From the NCBI GenBank assembly GCA_900542615.1, contig UQOG01000063.1, forward strand, positions 1 to 11,129: a stretch of DNA of 11,129 bases, given 5' to 3'. Source of the stretch: an uncultured Eubacteriales bacterium. Its GTDB lineage: Bacteria; Bacillota; Clostridia; Christensenellales; CAG-138. The notes under the pieces were generated by a model, which ran no database searches, was not told where the DNA came from, and worked only from the letters and a program-made list of their open reading frames with translations. Positions 5,080 to 11,129 of the stretch are shown piece after piece (position 1 is the first letter of the stretch; each line of letters opens with the position of its first letter). The position numbers were made by a program, and so were the translations under genes.

Positions 5080-6954
5080 ATGAAACGTATTGGATTCTGG
5101 AGCATTGCTCTCATTGCCATGTTAGCGGTTCTTTTTTTTGCGGCAACTGCGCTGGCATGTACGCCCTTGGGCGTAGGTAAAGACGCGTCTGTCGATGGTT
5201 CCGTCATGGTCTCCCATACCTGCGACGGCTGGTATGACCAGCGGATCGTCATCATCCCCGGCGGCACCCATGCCGAAGGCGAGATGGTGGATATTTACAA
5301 GGACCCCTGCGTTGCCACACGGCCTGATCGGGAGCCTGTAAAGGTAGGCGAGATCCCCCAGGCTGAAAAGACCTATACCTATTTCCATGTGGGTTATCCC
5401 TTCATGAACGACCAACAGGTCATGATGGGTGAATTCACCTGGAGCGGCCGGGACGAGGTCTATAATGGCGACGGAATGCTCATGATCGCCAACCTGGAAG
5501 AGCTGGGCCTGGCCCGCGCGGCTACCGCCCGGGAAGCCATCCAGGTGATGGGCGCCATGGCTGAGCAGTATGGTTACGGCGATGGCGGCGAGACCCTGGT
5601 GGTGGGCGATGAGAACGAGCTGTGGGTATTCGAGGTATGCGGCCCCGGCATGCTGTGGACGGCGGATAGCGGCGCCGTAGGCGCCCACTGGGTGGCCCAG
5701 CGGGTACCCGACGACGAAGTGTTCGTTGGCGCCAACCGCGCCCGCATCGGCGTAGTGGACTTCAACGATACCGAAAACTTCATGTGGTCCACCGATTTGA
5801 CCGTGCTGCCCCAGCAGATGGGCTGGTGGTCTGAGGGCGAGGACTTCAACTTCGAGAAGATCTTCAATCCGGATCCCTATGGCTATCCCTTCTATCAGAG
5901 CCGCCGCGAGTGGCGGGCCTTCAGCTTGCTGGCCCCCTCCCAGGAATTTGAGCTCAAGGACGATACCGAGGCCTATCCTTTCTCCATCAAGCCCGATGAG
6001 AAGGTCTCCATCCAGGACGTGATGAACATTTTTAGCGACCATCTGGAAGGCACCGAGTATGATCTGACCCAGGGCCTGGCTGCCGGTCCCTTCGGCAACC
6101 CCACCCGTTGGGCGCTGAATACCGACCAGAAGCCCGAGGGCACCGAAGCCCAGGATTGGGAGCGCTGCATCGCTTCCTACCGCTGCTCCTACAGCTTCGT
6201 TTCCCAGAGCCGTAGCTGGCTGCCCGATCCCGTTGGCGGCGTGCTGTGGTTTGGCGAGGATTCCCCGGATACCACCGTTTACGTGCCCATTTACTGCGGC
6301 GTCACCGAGATCCCCGAGGAATGGTCCAGCGGCGAACGCCATGTGTTCGATCCGGATTCCGCTTTCTGGGCATTCAACTTCGTGAACAACTGGGCCAACC
6401 TGCGTTGGGACGCCATGTATGAGGAGATCCGGGCCAAGAAGGCTACCTTTGAGGACGAGTTCTTCGCCAACCAGGAGGCCATCGAGGCCGAGGCTGTCAA
6501 GCTGTATGAAGAGAGCCCCGAAAAGGCGGTCGCTTACCTGACCGAGTACACCGGCGAATGCATGGACACCGTCTTTGAAGGCTGGTGGGATTTCGCCTGG
6601 CACCTGGTGGGCCGGTATGCGGACGGCTACATGATCAACGAAGATGGTTCCCAGACCACCTTGGGCTATCCCACGGAGTGGCTGGAGGCGGTAGACTTCG
6701 GCGGCACCTCCCTGCGCGACCTGGAGAAGCTGGGCAAGGGCACCGCTGCTGAGGAAGCCCCCGTAGAGGAAGCGCCGGCAGAAGAGGCCCCCGCAGCCAC
6801 GGAAGCGCCAGCTGAAGAAGCGCCCGCAGAACCTGCGGCCACGGAGAGCACTGGCATGAGCTCCGGCGCGGTGATCGGCATCATCGTGCTGGTGGTGATC
6901 GTGATCGCCGCTGTGGTGTACTTCAGCAAGAAGAAGGGCACGGAGAGCAAGTAA
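5080..6954 (+). CDS. Secreted, membrane-anchored C69-family dipeptidase
   Basis: The 624-residue protein resembles family C69 (PepD/U34-type) peptidases, N-terminal-nucleophile enzymes that cleave dipeptides and other short substrates. The signal peptide (1-26, ending ALA) is followed at once by Cys27 and the family opening CTPLGVGKDASVDGS. Signal peptidase cleavage would therefore expose the catalytic Cys. Other family-like parts are the early SHTCDGWYDQR, the GDGGETLVVGDENELWVFEV block and the NPTRWAL region. Residues 555-590 form an Ala-Pro-Glu linker, and 596-615 a membrane helix followed by a short Lys-rich cytoplasmic tail, so the enzyme should face outward. The well-known lactobacillar PepD is shorter (about 470 residues) and lacks this tail. 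The start at 5080 has GGAG nine bases upstream. It heads a five-gene unit. The substrate is unknown; gamma-glutamyl or ordinary short peptides are possible. Confidence 0.85.
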   Translation: MKRIGFWSIALIAMLAVLFFAATALACTPLGVGKDASVDGSVMVSHTCDGWYDQRIVIIPGGTHAEGEMVDIYKDPCVATRPDREPVKVGEIPQAEKTYTYFHVGYPFMNDQQVMMGEFTWSGRDEVYNGDGMLMIANLEELGLARAATAREAIQVMGAMAEQYGYGDGGETLVVGDENELWVFEVCGPGMLWTADSGAVGAHWVAQRVPDDEVFVGANRARIGVVDFNDTENFMWSTDLTVLPQQMGWWSEGEDFNFEKIFNPDPYGYPFYQSRREWRAFSLLAPSQEFELKDDTEAYPFSIKPDEKVSIQDVMNIFSDHLEGTEYDLTQGLAAGPFGNPTRWALNTDQKPEGTEAQDWERCIASYRCSYSFVSQSRSWLPDPVGGVLWFGEDSPDTTVYVPIYCGVTEIPEEWSSGERHVFDPDSAFWAFNFVNNWANLRWDAMYEEIRAKKATFEDEFFANQEAIEAEAVKLYEESPEKAVAYLTEYTGECMDTVFEGWWDFAWHLVGRYADGYMINEDGSQTTLGYPTEWLEAVDFGGTSLRDLEKLGKGTAAEEAPVEEAPAEEAPAATEAPAEEAPAEPAATESTGMSSGAVIGIIVLVVIVIAAVVYFSKKKGTESK

Positions 6955-6998
6955 CAGCCCCCCAAGCCCTGGTTTGTAACCACACGTAACGTAAGCGC

Positions 6999-7025
6999 AC
7001 AGGGCCTGTCAATCGCAGGCCCTGT
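6999..7025 (+). other. Perfect 10-bp hairpin between dipeptidase and lipoprotein genes
   Basis: ACAGGGCCTG (6999-7008) and CAGGCCCTGT (7016-7025) pair perfectly around a 7-base loop, and the stem can extend outward by about four more pairs past a bulged C. No U-tract follows, and the next ribosome binding site begins about 20 bases later. This suggests an mRNA-stabilising or processing element rather than a terminator. Confidence 0.6.
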
Positions 7026-7062
7026 CGTGCGAACCGAATACTTTCAGGAGGTACCTGTAACA

Positions 7063-7743
7063 ATGAAAAAGATTCTTTCCATCATCGCCCTGATGTTGGT
7101 CCTCGCCCTGGCGCTGAGCGCGTGCAGCGCGCCGGCCGAGGAAGCCCCCGCTGCGGAAGAGCCCGCTGCCGAGGCCCCTGCTGAGGCCCCCGCTGAGGAG
7201 GCCCCCGCCACGGAGGAAGCCCCTGCCGAGACCGGCGAGGCCGCGCCTGCCACGGAGGTTTCCGGGGATTCCATCCAGGCGCCCATGATCGTGACCACCT
7301 GCGGCCAGAGCCCCGGCGCGGTCATGCTGAACATGGTAGCCGTACAGTCCGGCTTCACCTCCGCCAGCGACAACAGCCTCACCGCTGAGACCCTGGACAC
7401 CAGCGCCTACAAGACCCTGGTGGTCACCGCGGGCACCAGCATGAAGGGCATGGGCGCGGCCGGCACGGACGTGGATACCGAGATTGAGCGCTGCACCGCC
7501 CTGATGCAGGCGGCCAAGGACGCCGGCATGGTAGTGGTCGGCGCCCACATCGAGGGCATGTCCCGCCGCACGGATAATTCCGACGAAAAGTCCATTGAGG
7601 CGGTCATGGGCATGGCGGACGTGATCCTGGTGGTAGAGGATAGCGACAGCGACGGCTTCTTCACCGATTACGCGGCCCAGAACAACAAGCCCCTGATCAA
7701 GGTGTCCGAAGCGCTGGACATCGCCAGCGTGATCACGGAGTAA
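7063..7743 (+). CDS. Lipoprotein with Ala-Pro-Glu linker and DUF6305-like domain
   Basis: The true start is ATG 7063, ten bases after AGGAGGT; an in-frame GTG at 7027 overlaps the upstream hairpin and is unlikely. The 226-residue product has a lipoprotein signal peptide with lipobox LSAC (Cys21), so it is tethered to the outer face of the membrane. Residues 22-65 form an Ala-Pro-Glu linker much like that of the upstream dipeptidase. The globular part (about 68-226) begins APMIVTTCGQSPGAVM, which from memory resembles DUF6305. It has an alternating hydrophobic strand-helix pattern (KTLVVTAGTSMKGMG, GMVVVGAHIEG, ADVILVVEDS, KPLIKVSEAL), consistent with a small Rossmann-like binding fold. Lying directly before a permease, it is a candidate ligand-binding subunit. 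That role is inference and no catalytic motif is evident. Confidence 0.75.
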   Translation: MKKILSIIALMLVLALALSACSAPAEEAPAAEEPAAEAPAEAPAEEAPATEEAPAETGEAAPATEVSGDSIQAPMIVTTCGQSPGAVMLNMVAVQSGFTSASDNSLTAETLDTSAYKTLVVTAGTSMKGMGAAGTDVDTEIERCTALMQAAKDAGMVVVGAHIEGMSRRTDNSDEKSIEAVMGMADVILVVEDSDSDGFFTDYAAQNNKPLIKVSEALDIASVITE

Positions 7744-7767
7744 GTCCATTTCGGAAGATAAGCGGCC

Positions 7768-7789
7768 GGGGGGCGGGATAACGCCCCCC
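7768..7789 (+). other. GC-rich intercistronic hairpin 1
   Basis: GGGGGGCG (7768-7775) pairs perfectly with CGCCCCCC (7782-7789) around GGATAA, shortly after the lipoprotein stop. There is no U-tract. Confidence 0.6.
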
Positions 7790-7791
7790 TA

Positions 7792-7819
7792 CGGCCTGCC
7801 GGCAACCGCCGGCGGGCCG
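7792..7819 (+). other. GC-rich intercistronic hairpin 2
   Basis: Twelve-base arms (7792-7803 and 7808-7819) pair completely, allowing one G-U wobble, around the loop AACC. It follows hairpin 1 after two bases and ends about 23 bases before the permease ribosome binding site. Together they could protect upstream mRNA ends and make the lipoprotein more abundant than the permease. Confidence 0.6.
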
Positions 7820-7856
7820 GGGCCGACCCCCCGCTGTCATAGAGGAGGAATTTTTC

Positions 7857-9197
7857 GTGACTATGTTTACCCATTCCACACTGGTGCTGGTGGCACTGGT
7901 TGTGGTATTCGCATTGGCAAAGAAGTTGCGGCTGACCACCGAGCTGTCCATGCTTACGGCGACCATCGCCGCTGTCCTAATCCATCTTATCCTACCCCAG
8001 GGGGAGGATCCCCGTTCCCCCCTGCCCTTTGTGGAGATCGTACGGCACCTGGTAGAAGGTTCGGTAACGTATCTGGATATTTGTTTATTGTTCCTGACGG
8101 CCACGTTCTTCATGACGATCTACAAGGAGAGCGGCGGCGTAGCGTACATCGTGCGGGTGATCGTAAAGACCTTCCACGCCCATCGGTTCGTCTGCTTGAT
8201 CCTGCTGACGGCGGTGATGCTGGTGCCTGGGGCCATCACGGGTTCCGGGGCGACCACGGTATTGACCGTAGGCGGCCTGGTAAGCGCAGTGCTGGTAGCC
8301 ATGGGGGTGCCGGAAGACCGGCGGGTGGCGCTGATCTTCATCCTGGCGGCCATGAGCGCGGCCTGCCCGCCCATCAACCTGTGGGCCATGATGGCGGCGG
8401 CAGGCTCCAATATGCCCTATGTGGGCTTCACGATTCCCCTGGGCTTCCTGTCCATCGTGGGGGCGTTGTTCGCCACCTTCTACCTGGCGGGCAAGGGCGA
8501 AAAGATCCATCTGGACGAGGCCATGGCCACCTTGCCGGAACCGCCTAAGGGCTGGAACGGGCTGCGTGCGGCATTGCCCTTCCTGGTACTGATCGTGATC
8601 ATCCTGTGCGGCCGTGTGATTCCGGAGTCCTTCCCGGTGGTGGGACTGCCCCTCACCTTCATGCTGTGCGCGGGCACGGTGCTGCTGGTGGCGCCTAAGG
8701 GCACCAAGATCAACGTGATCGACGTGGCGTGCACCACGGTGAAGAACCTCCAGGGCCTGGTGGGCATCATGGTGGTGGTAGGTATGCTGAACCAGATCAT
8801 GACCCTGACCGGCGCCCGGGGCCTGCTGTCCCTGGCGGTGGTGACGCTGCCGGTGGCGGTGCTGTTCGCCACCCTGTGGATCATCCTGCCGGTGGCGGAA
8901 GGCGTATTGCAATACGCGGTGGCGCCCCTGTTCGGCGTGCCGCTGATCATGCTGTTCAATATGTTGGGGTATGACCCCATCGTGGCGCTGTCCACCTGGG
9001 CGGTAATGCTGCCCTTGGGGGACTGCCTGCCGCCGACCGCGGTGGTGGGCCGGGCTGCCGTGATGGAGCTGGATTACAAGGGGAACTACTATAAGGGGTT
9101 TGTAAAGACCGCCCTGGTACCGATGCTGTTCATCCTGGCCATGTCCACCGTGGTCATGATCTTCAGCAAGCAAATCGGCGCATTTATTGGAGGTTAA
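7857..9197 (+). CDS. Ion-transporter-superfamily permease, TRAP DctM-like
   Basis: The 446-residue integral membrane protein has about ten to twelve hydrophobic segments and resembles the large permease of TRAP transporters and related ion-transporter-superfamily carriers, which move carboxylates using ion gradients. Two pseudo-symmetric motifs typical of the fold's re-entrant hairpins are visible. In the first half PGAITGSGATT (124-134) is followed by CPPINLW (170-176). In the second half LPLGDCLPPTA is at 385-395. The start is GTG 7857, eight bases after AGGAGG; an in-frame ATG at 7863 is less well spaced. No normal TRAP small permease (about 160 residues) or DctP-type binding protein is present. 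Instead a lipoprotein precedes it and a 57-residue membrane protein follows, four bases after its stop. The substrate is unknown; a carboxylate such as glutamate or a glutamyl compound would fit the neighbours. Confidence 0.75.
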   Translation: MTMFTHSTLVLVALVVVFALAKKLRLTTELSMLTATIAAVLIHLILPQGEDPRSPLPFVEIVRHLVEGSVTYLDICLLFLTATFFMTIYKESGGVAYIVRVIVKTFHAHRFVCLILLTAVMLVPGAITGSGATTVLTVGGLVSAVLVAMGVPEDRRVALIFILAAMSAACPPINLWAMMAAAGSNMPYVGFTIPLGFLSIVGALFATFYLAGKGEKIHLDEAMATLPEPPKGWNGLRAALPFLVLIVIILCGRVIPESFPVVGLPLTFMLCAGTVLLVAPKGTKINVIDVACTTVKNLQGLVGIMVVVGMLNQIMTLTGARGLLSLAVVTLPVAVLFATLWIILPVAEGVLQYAVAPLFGVPLIMLFNMLGYDPIVALSTWAVMLPLGDCLPPTAVVGRAAVMELDYKGNYYKGFVKTALVPMLFILAMSTVVMIFSKQIGAFIGG

Positions 9198-9201
9198 GGA
9201 T

Positions 9202-9375
9202 ATGAGCGTTCTCCAGGTAATCAACACGGTGATCACCGTACTATATTATGGCATCGCGGCGTTTTTCCTGTTTGCGCTGGCGAAGGTATTTGTAAAGTCC
9301 CAGAAGGTACAGGATGCGATCCTGTACAGCTTGATCATGATGCCGTTCATCCTGCGGCTGCTGCGGCTGAAATAA
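9202..9375 (+). CDS. 57-residue membrane microprotein, possible transporter subunit
   Basis: I do not recognise a family. ATG 9202 is eight bases after GGAGG, and that site overlaps the permease stop; an upstream TTG at 9187 in the same frame lies within the permease gene and is unlikely. The 57-residue product has a hydrophobic helix at about 8-30, a charged turn with KSQKVQD, and a second hydrophobic stretch at about 40-53 ending in the basic RLLRLK. This suggests two membrane passes or one plus an amphipathic helix. It is placed between the permease and the deacylase with 4-base and 12-base gaps and strong ribosome binding sites. A small accessory subunit of the permease, in the place of a TRAP small permease, is the simplest idea. 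Confidence 0.75.
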   Translation: MSVLQVINTVITVLYYGIAAFFLFALAKVFVKSQKVQDAILYSLIMMPFILRLLRLK

Positions 9376-9387
9376 GGAGGTAGACAG

Positions 9388-10557
9388 ATGAAAATGAGCA
9401 TGAGATCCATCAAGGCGCTGATTTTGGCTGTCATCTTCTGCGCGGTAGGCATAGCGGGGTATTTGTTTTACGAGCACCGGACGTACAAGGAAGCGGTGGT
9501 AGTCAGCCCGTATGTGACGGAAGTGAAGAAGCTGAGCGACTACAGCGATGTGGTAAAAGGGACGGTCAACGACTGCAACGTATACATCTTTGACAGTGGC
9601 GTAGAAGGCGGCACCATGCTGATCTACGGCGGCACCCATGCGGAGGAGCCGGCGTGCAACACAGCGGCGCTGCTGTTCACGGAGAACCTGAAGGTGACCC
9701 AGGGGAAGGTGATCGTGATCGACCGGATCAACACCAGCGGCTCCCTGGCGACCCGCATGGGAGAAGCGTATCCCCGGTTCTACAGCATTGATACGCCGTG
9801 GGGAGAAAAGACCTTCCGGTTTGGGGATCGAGCGGCGAGCCCGTTGGATTCCTGGCCGGATCCCGAGGTATACATCCACTATCCCAGCGGCCAGAACCTG
9901 GCGTATGTGGACATCCGGAACATCAACCGGAACTGGCCGGGCAAGGCGGACGGGCTGCTGACGGAGCGGACGGCGTATGCGGCCATGGAGCTGATCAAGC
10001 AGGAAGGGGTGGACATGACCCTGGACTTCCACGAGGCGGAGCTGGAGTATGCGGTGGAGAACACCATCGTGGCCCATGAGAAGGCCAACGAGGTGGCGGC
10101 GATGACGTCCATGCTGCTGACGAGCCAGGTATTCGACGTGGCGATCGGCATGGAATTCTCGCCCACGGAGCTGCACGGGTTAAGCCACCGTGAGATCGGC
10201 GACTTCTCGGACGCTGCGTCCATGCTGGTGGAAGTGGCGGAGCCCATGCTGGACCGGATCCGTGGCATAACGGACGAAGAGCTGCTGATGAGCGGTAAGG
10301 ACCGGTTCGTGATGAAGGCGGGCGAGCACGGGCTGCTGTACGCGCCCATCGACGAGAACGGTTGGCCCATCGAGAAGCGGATCGCTCGGCATGTTGAAAC
10401 CGCCACCACCATCATCGAGGTGAACAACATGGTGCACCCGGATCAGACCATCCTGATCGAGGGGATCCCCTCCTATGAGGAGATCATGGCCAACGGCCCC
10501 GGGGCCTACTACCATGACCCCGCCACGGCGGACCCCGCCTACGTTTACTACGATTAA
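9388..10557 (+). CDS. Membrane-anchored zinc deacylase/carboxypeptidase, AstE/aspartoacylase-like (M14 superfamily)
   Basis: The 389-residue protein has an N-terminal anchor helix (about 8-27) with positive residues before it, placing the enzyme outside. The zinc-binding HxxE is seen in GGTHAEEP (His84 and Glu87). NRNWPG (180-185) follows and LDFHEAE supplies the third ligand, His215. Glu282 or Glu285 in MLVEVAEPM is a candidate general base. This order matches succinylglutamate desuccinylase/aspartoacylase enzymes, which release an acyl or amino acid group from N-acyl amino acids, and related M14 carboxypeptidases. AGGAGGT overlaps the previous stop, six bases before the ATG. Known AstE and aspartoacylase are cytoplasmic, so the outward-facing anchor is unusual. 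It closes the operon and is followed by a terminator. Substrate is unknown; a glutamyl product of the dipeptidase or the polymer is possible. Confidence 0.8.
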   Translation: MKMSMRSIKALILAVIFCAVGIAGYLFYEHRTYKEAVVVSPYVTEVKKLSDYSDVVKGTVNDCNVYIFDSGVEGGTMLIYGGTHAEEPACNTAALLFTENLKVTQGKVIVIDRINTSGSLATRMGEAYPRFYSIDTPWGEKTFRFGDRAASPLDSWPDPEVYIHYPSGQNLAYVDIRNINRNWPGKADGLLTERTAYAAMELIKQEGVDMTLDFHEAELEYAVENTIVAHEKANEVAAMTSMLLTSQVFDVAIGMEFSPTELHGLSHREIGDFSDAASMLVEVAEPMLDRIRGITDEELLMSGKDRFVMKAGEHGLLYAPIDENGWPIEKRIARHVETATTIIEVNNMVHPDQTILIEGIPSYEEIMANGPGAYYHDPATADPAYVYYD

Positions 10558-10566
10558 CCCTTGTCC

Positions 10567-10624
10567 GGGAATCCCCCTTCGGGCTTCCCACCGGCCGGCC
10601 GCCCTGCGACCGGCCCGTTTTTTT
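10567..10624 (+). terminator. Tandem-hairpin intrinsic terminator of the five-gene unit
   Basis: The first hairpin (10567-10575 with 10581-10589, one mismatch) is followed by a stronger one: GGCCGGCCGC (10593-10602) pairs with GCGACCGGCC (10606-10615), with one mismatch. Seven T residues follow at 10618-10624. It lies just after the deacylase stop and is a classical intrinsic terminator. Confidence 0.85.
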
Positions 10625-10998
10625 GCTTGCCAAAGCAGCTAATGTGGGTATTTAATATTTTCTTGATCTCCAACGCCTTGGATGCGGAGAGACACACCTA
10701 GCAATGCCCTGGATTGGAGTAACGTTTTGGAGCTAAAATCTCTGTTCATATGCTGTATTCCAAATAAGAGGATTATAAGCTCCAATCTCTCAATCCCTTT
10801 CCACTATGCTGGGACCAAACTTTGGGTGCGCCTGTTTGTCTGCATGGGTAGGCAAGCATCCTTGGTGCGCAGGCAAACGAGGAGGGAAGCATGCCGCTTC
10901 AAGATAATGCTGCGCAAAGCTAATGCAGCGAAACATTTGACGGATGAAGAACCACTTGCCGCATATGCTATAGGGAGAATATAGAGTAGGATGCAAGT
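10625..10998 (+). other. Non-coding region with several inverted repeats before tspO
   Basis: No convincing gene is seen in these 374 bases; the longest open frame (10682-10984) has unusual composition and no ribosome binding site. Structures seen are overlapping alternative pairings (10712-10719 with 10780-10787, or 10727-10734 with 10778-10785), a 10-bp stem with one wobble (10834-10843 with 10869-10878), GAAGC/GCTTC (10889-10903) and GCTGC/GCAGC near 10910-10930. A TTGACG box at 10937-10942 has no well-spaced -10 partner. Confidence 0.5.
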
Positions 10999-11129
10999 AT
11001 GAAATCCATCCGTTGGAAGCAATTGCTTCTGTGCCTGGTCATCCCCGAGGCAGTAGGCGGGCTGGCAGGCTGGCTTACCAGTGACGCCACCGCCCTGTTT
11101 GAAACCCTGAACAAGCCCCCCCTTGCGCC
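10999..11129 (+). CDS. TspO/MBR-family protein, N-terminal part only
   Basis: Forty-three codons are visible before the window edge. The product begins with a short basic head and a hydrophobic helix (LLLCLVIPEAVGGLAGWL), then DATALFETLNKPPLA. The phrase KPPLAPP or similar after the first helix is typical of the TspO/MBR tryptophan-rich sensory proteins, five-helix membrane proteins that bind tetrapyrroles or related ligands. The start at 10999 is the only in-frame ATG; the upstream ATG at 10991 meets a stop at once. The site AGTAGG eight bases upstream is weak. It lies beyond the terminator, so it belongs to a separate transcript. Confidence 0.75.
   Translation, partial: MKSIRWKQLLLCLVIPEAVGGLAGWLTSDATALFETLNKPPLA

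Noticed and set aside
5122..6603. Long open frame (493 codons) on the minus strand, opposite the dipeptidase
   Set aside because: It is the antisense shadow of a GC-rich gene. The plus strand encodes a coherent family protein with signal peptide, nucleophile and ribosome binding site, while the antisense product shows no domain.
8085..9236. 383-codon minus-strand frame opposite the permease
   Set aside because: The product is His/Gln/Arg-rich low-complexity sequence, typical of the reverse strand of a membrane-protein gene.
10869..10960. Cyclic-di-GMP-I riboswitch
   Set aside because: Only two short conserved strings match. The expected GNRA-capped stem between them and the downstream half are absent, and the spacing is about 20 bases too long.
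10937..10969. Sigma-A promoter for tspO (TTGACG with TATGCT)
   Set aside because: The spacing is 21 bases, outside the usual 16-18, and nearer -10 alternatives match poorly.
10682..10984. 100-codon open frame after the terminator
   Set aside because: No ribosome binding site, Arg/Cys-rich unfamiliar product, and it overlaps several inverted repeats.
1..11129. Insertion sequences, prophage genes, tRNA or rRNA genes
   Set aside because: No transposase, integrase, terminal repeats with target duplications, or tRNA-like cloverleaf was seen.

Overview
The window looks like chromosomal DNA of a GC-rich, Gram-positive endospore former, most likely a clostridial lineage. This rests on strong AGGAGG-type ribosome binding sites, a lipoprotein lipobox, PgsB/PgsC-type poly-gamma-glutamate synthesis genes, and a collagen-like GPT-repeat protein paired with a glycosyltransferase behind a sigma-E/sigma-K-like promoter. 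No close species assignment can be made from sequence alone.

Layout. (1) Positions 1-1666, minus strand: a glycosyltransferase of family GT2 with a TPR-like tail, followed by a collagen-like, Cys-rich surface protein that runs off the left edge. This resembles a spore-surface (exosporium) glycoprotein and its modifying enzyme. (2) Positions 1667-2033: a divergent intergenic region with back-to-back promoter candidates. (3) Positions 2034-4683, plus strand: pgsB, pgsC and a third gene of the poly-gamma-glutamate system protein type, tightly coupled. No pgsA/capA or pgsE is visible. (4) Positions 4684-5079: an AT-rich regulatory gap with a good sigma-A promoter, a helically phased direct repeat and hairpins. 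(5) Positions 5080-10557, plus strand: a five-gene unit made of a secreted, membrane-anchored C69-type dipeptidase, a lipoprotein with a DUF6305-like domain, an ion-transporter-superfamily (TRAP-DctM-like) permease, a 57-residue membrane microprotein, and a membrane-anchored zinc deacylase/carboxypeptidase of the AstE/aspartoacylase (M14) type. Tandem hairpins and a U-tract terminate it. (6) Positions 10625-10998: apparently non-coding with several inverted repeats. Then the start of a TspO/MBR-family gene runs off the right edge.

How the genes may work together (inference). PgsB/PgsC and the third protein would make and handle an extracellular poly-gamma-glutamate. The five-gene unit places two hydrolases, a possible ligand-binding lipoprotein and a transporter at the membrane outer face. 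Beside a polyglutamate synthesis operon this suggests release, trimming and re-import of glutamyl peptides or N-acyl-glutamate-like compounds. No single part proves the substrate. The unit has its own promoter, so it may simply be a neighbouring peptide-scavenging system.
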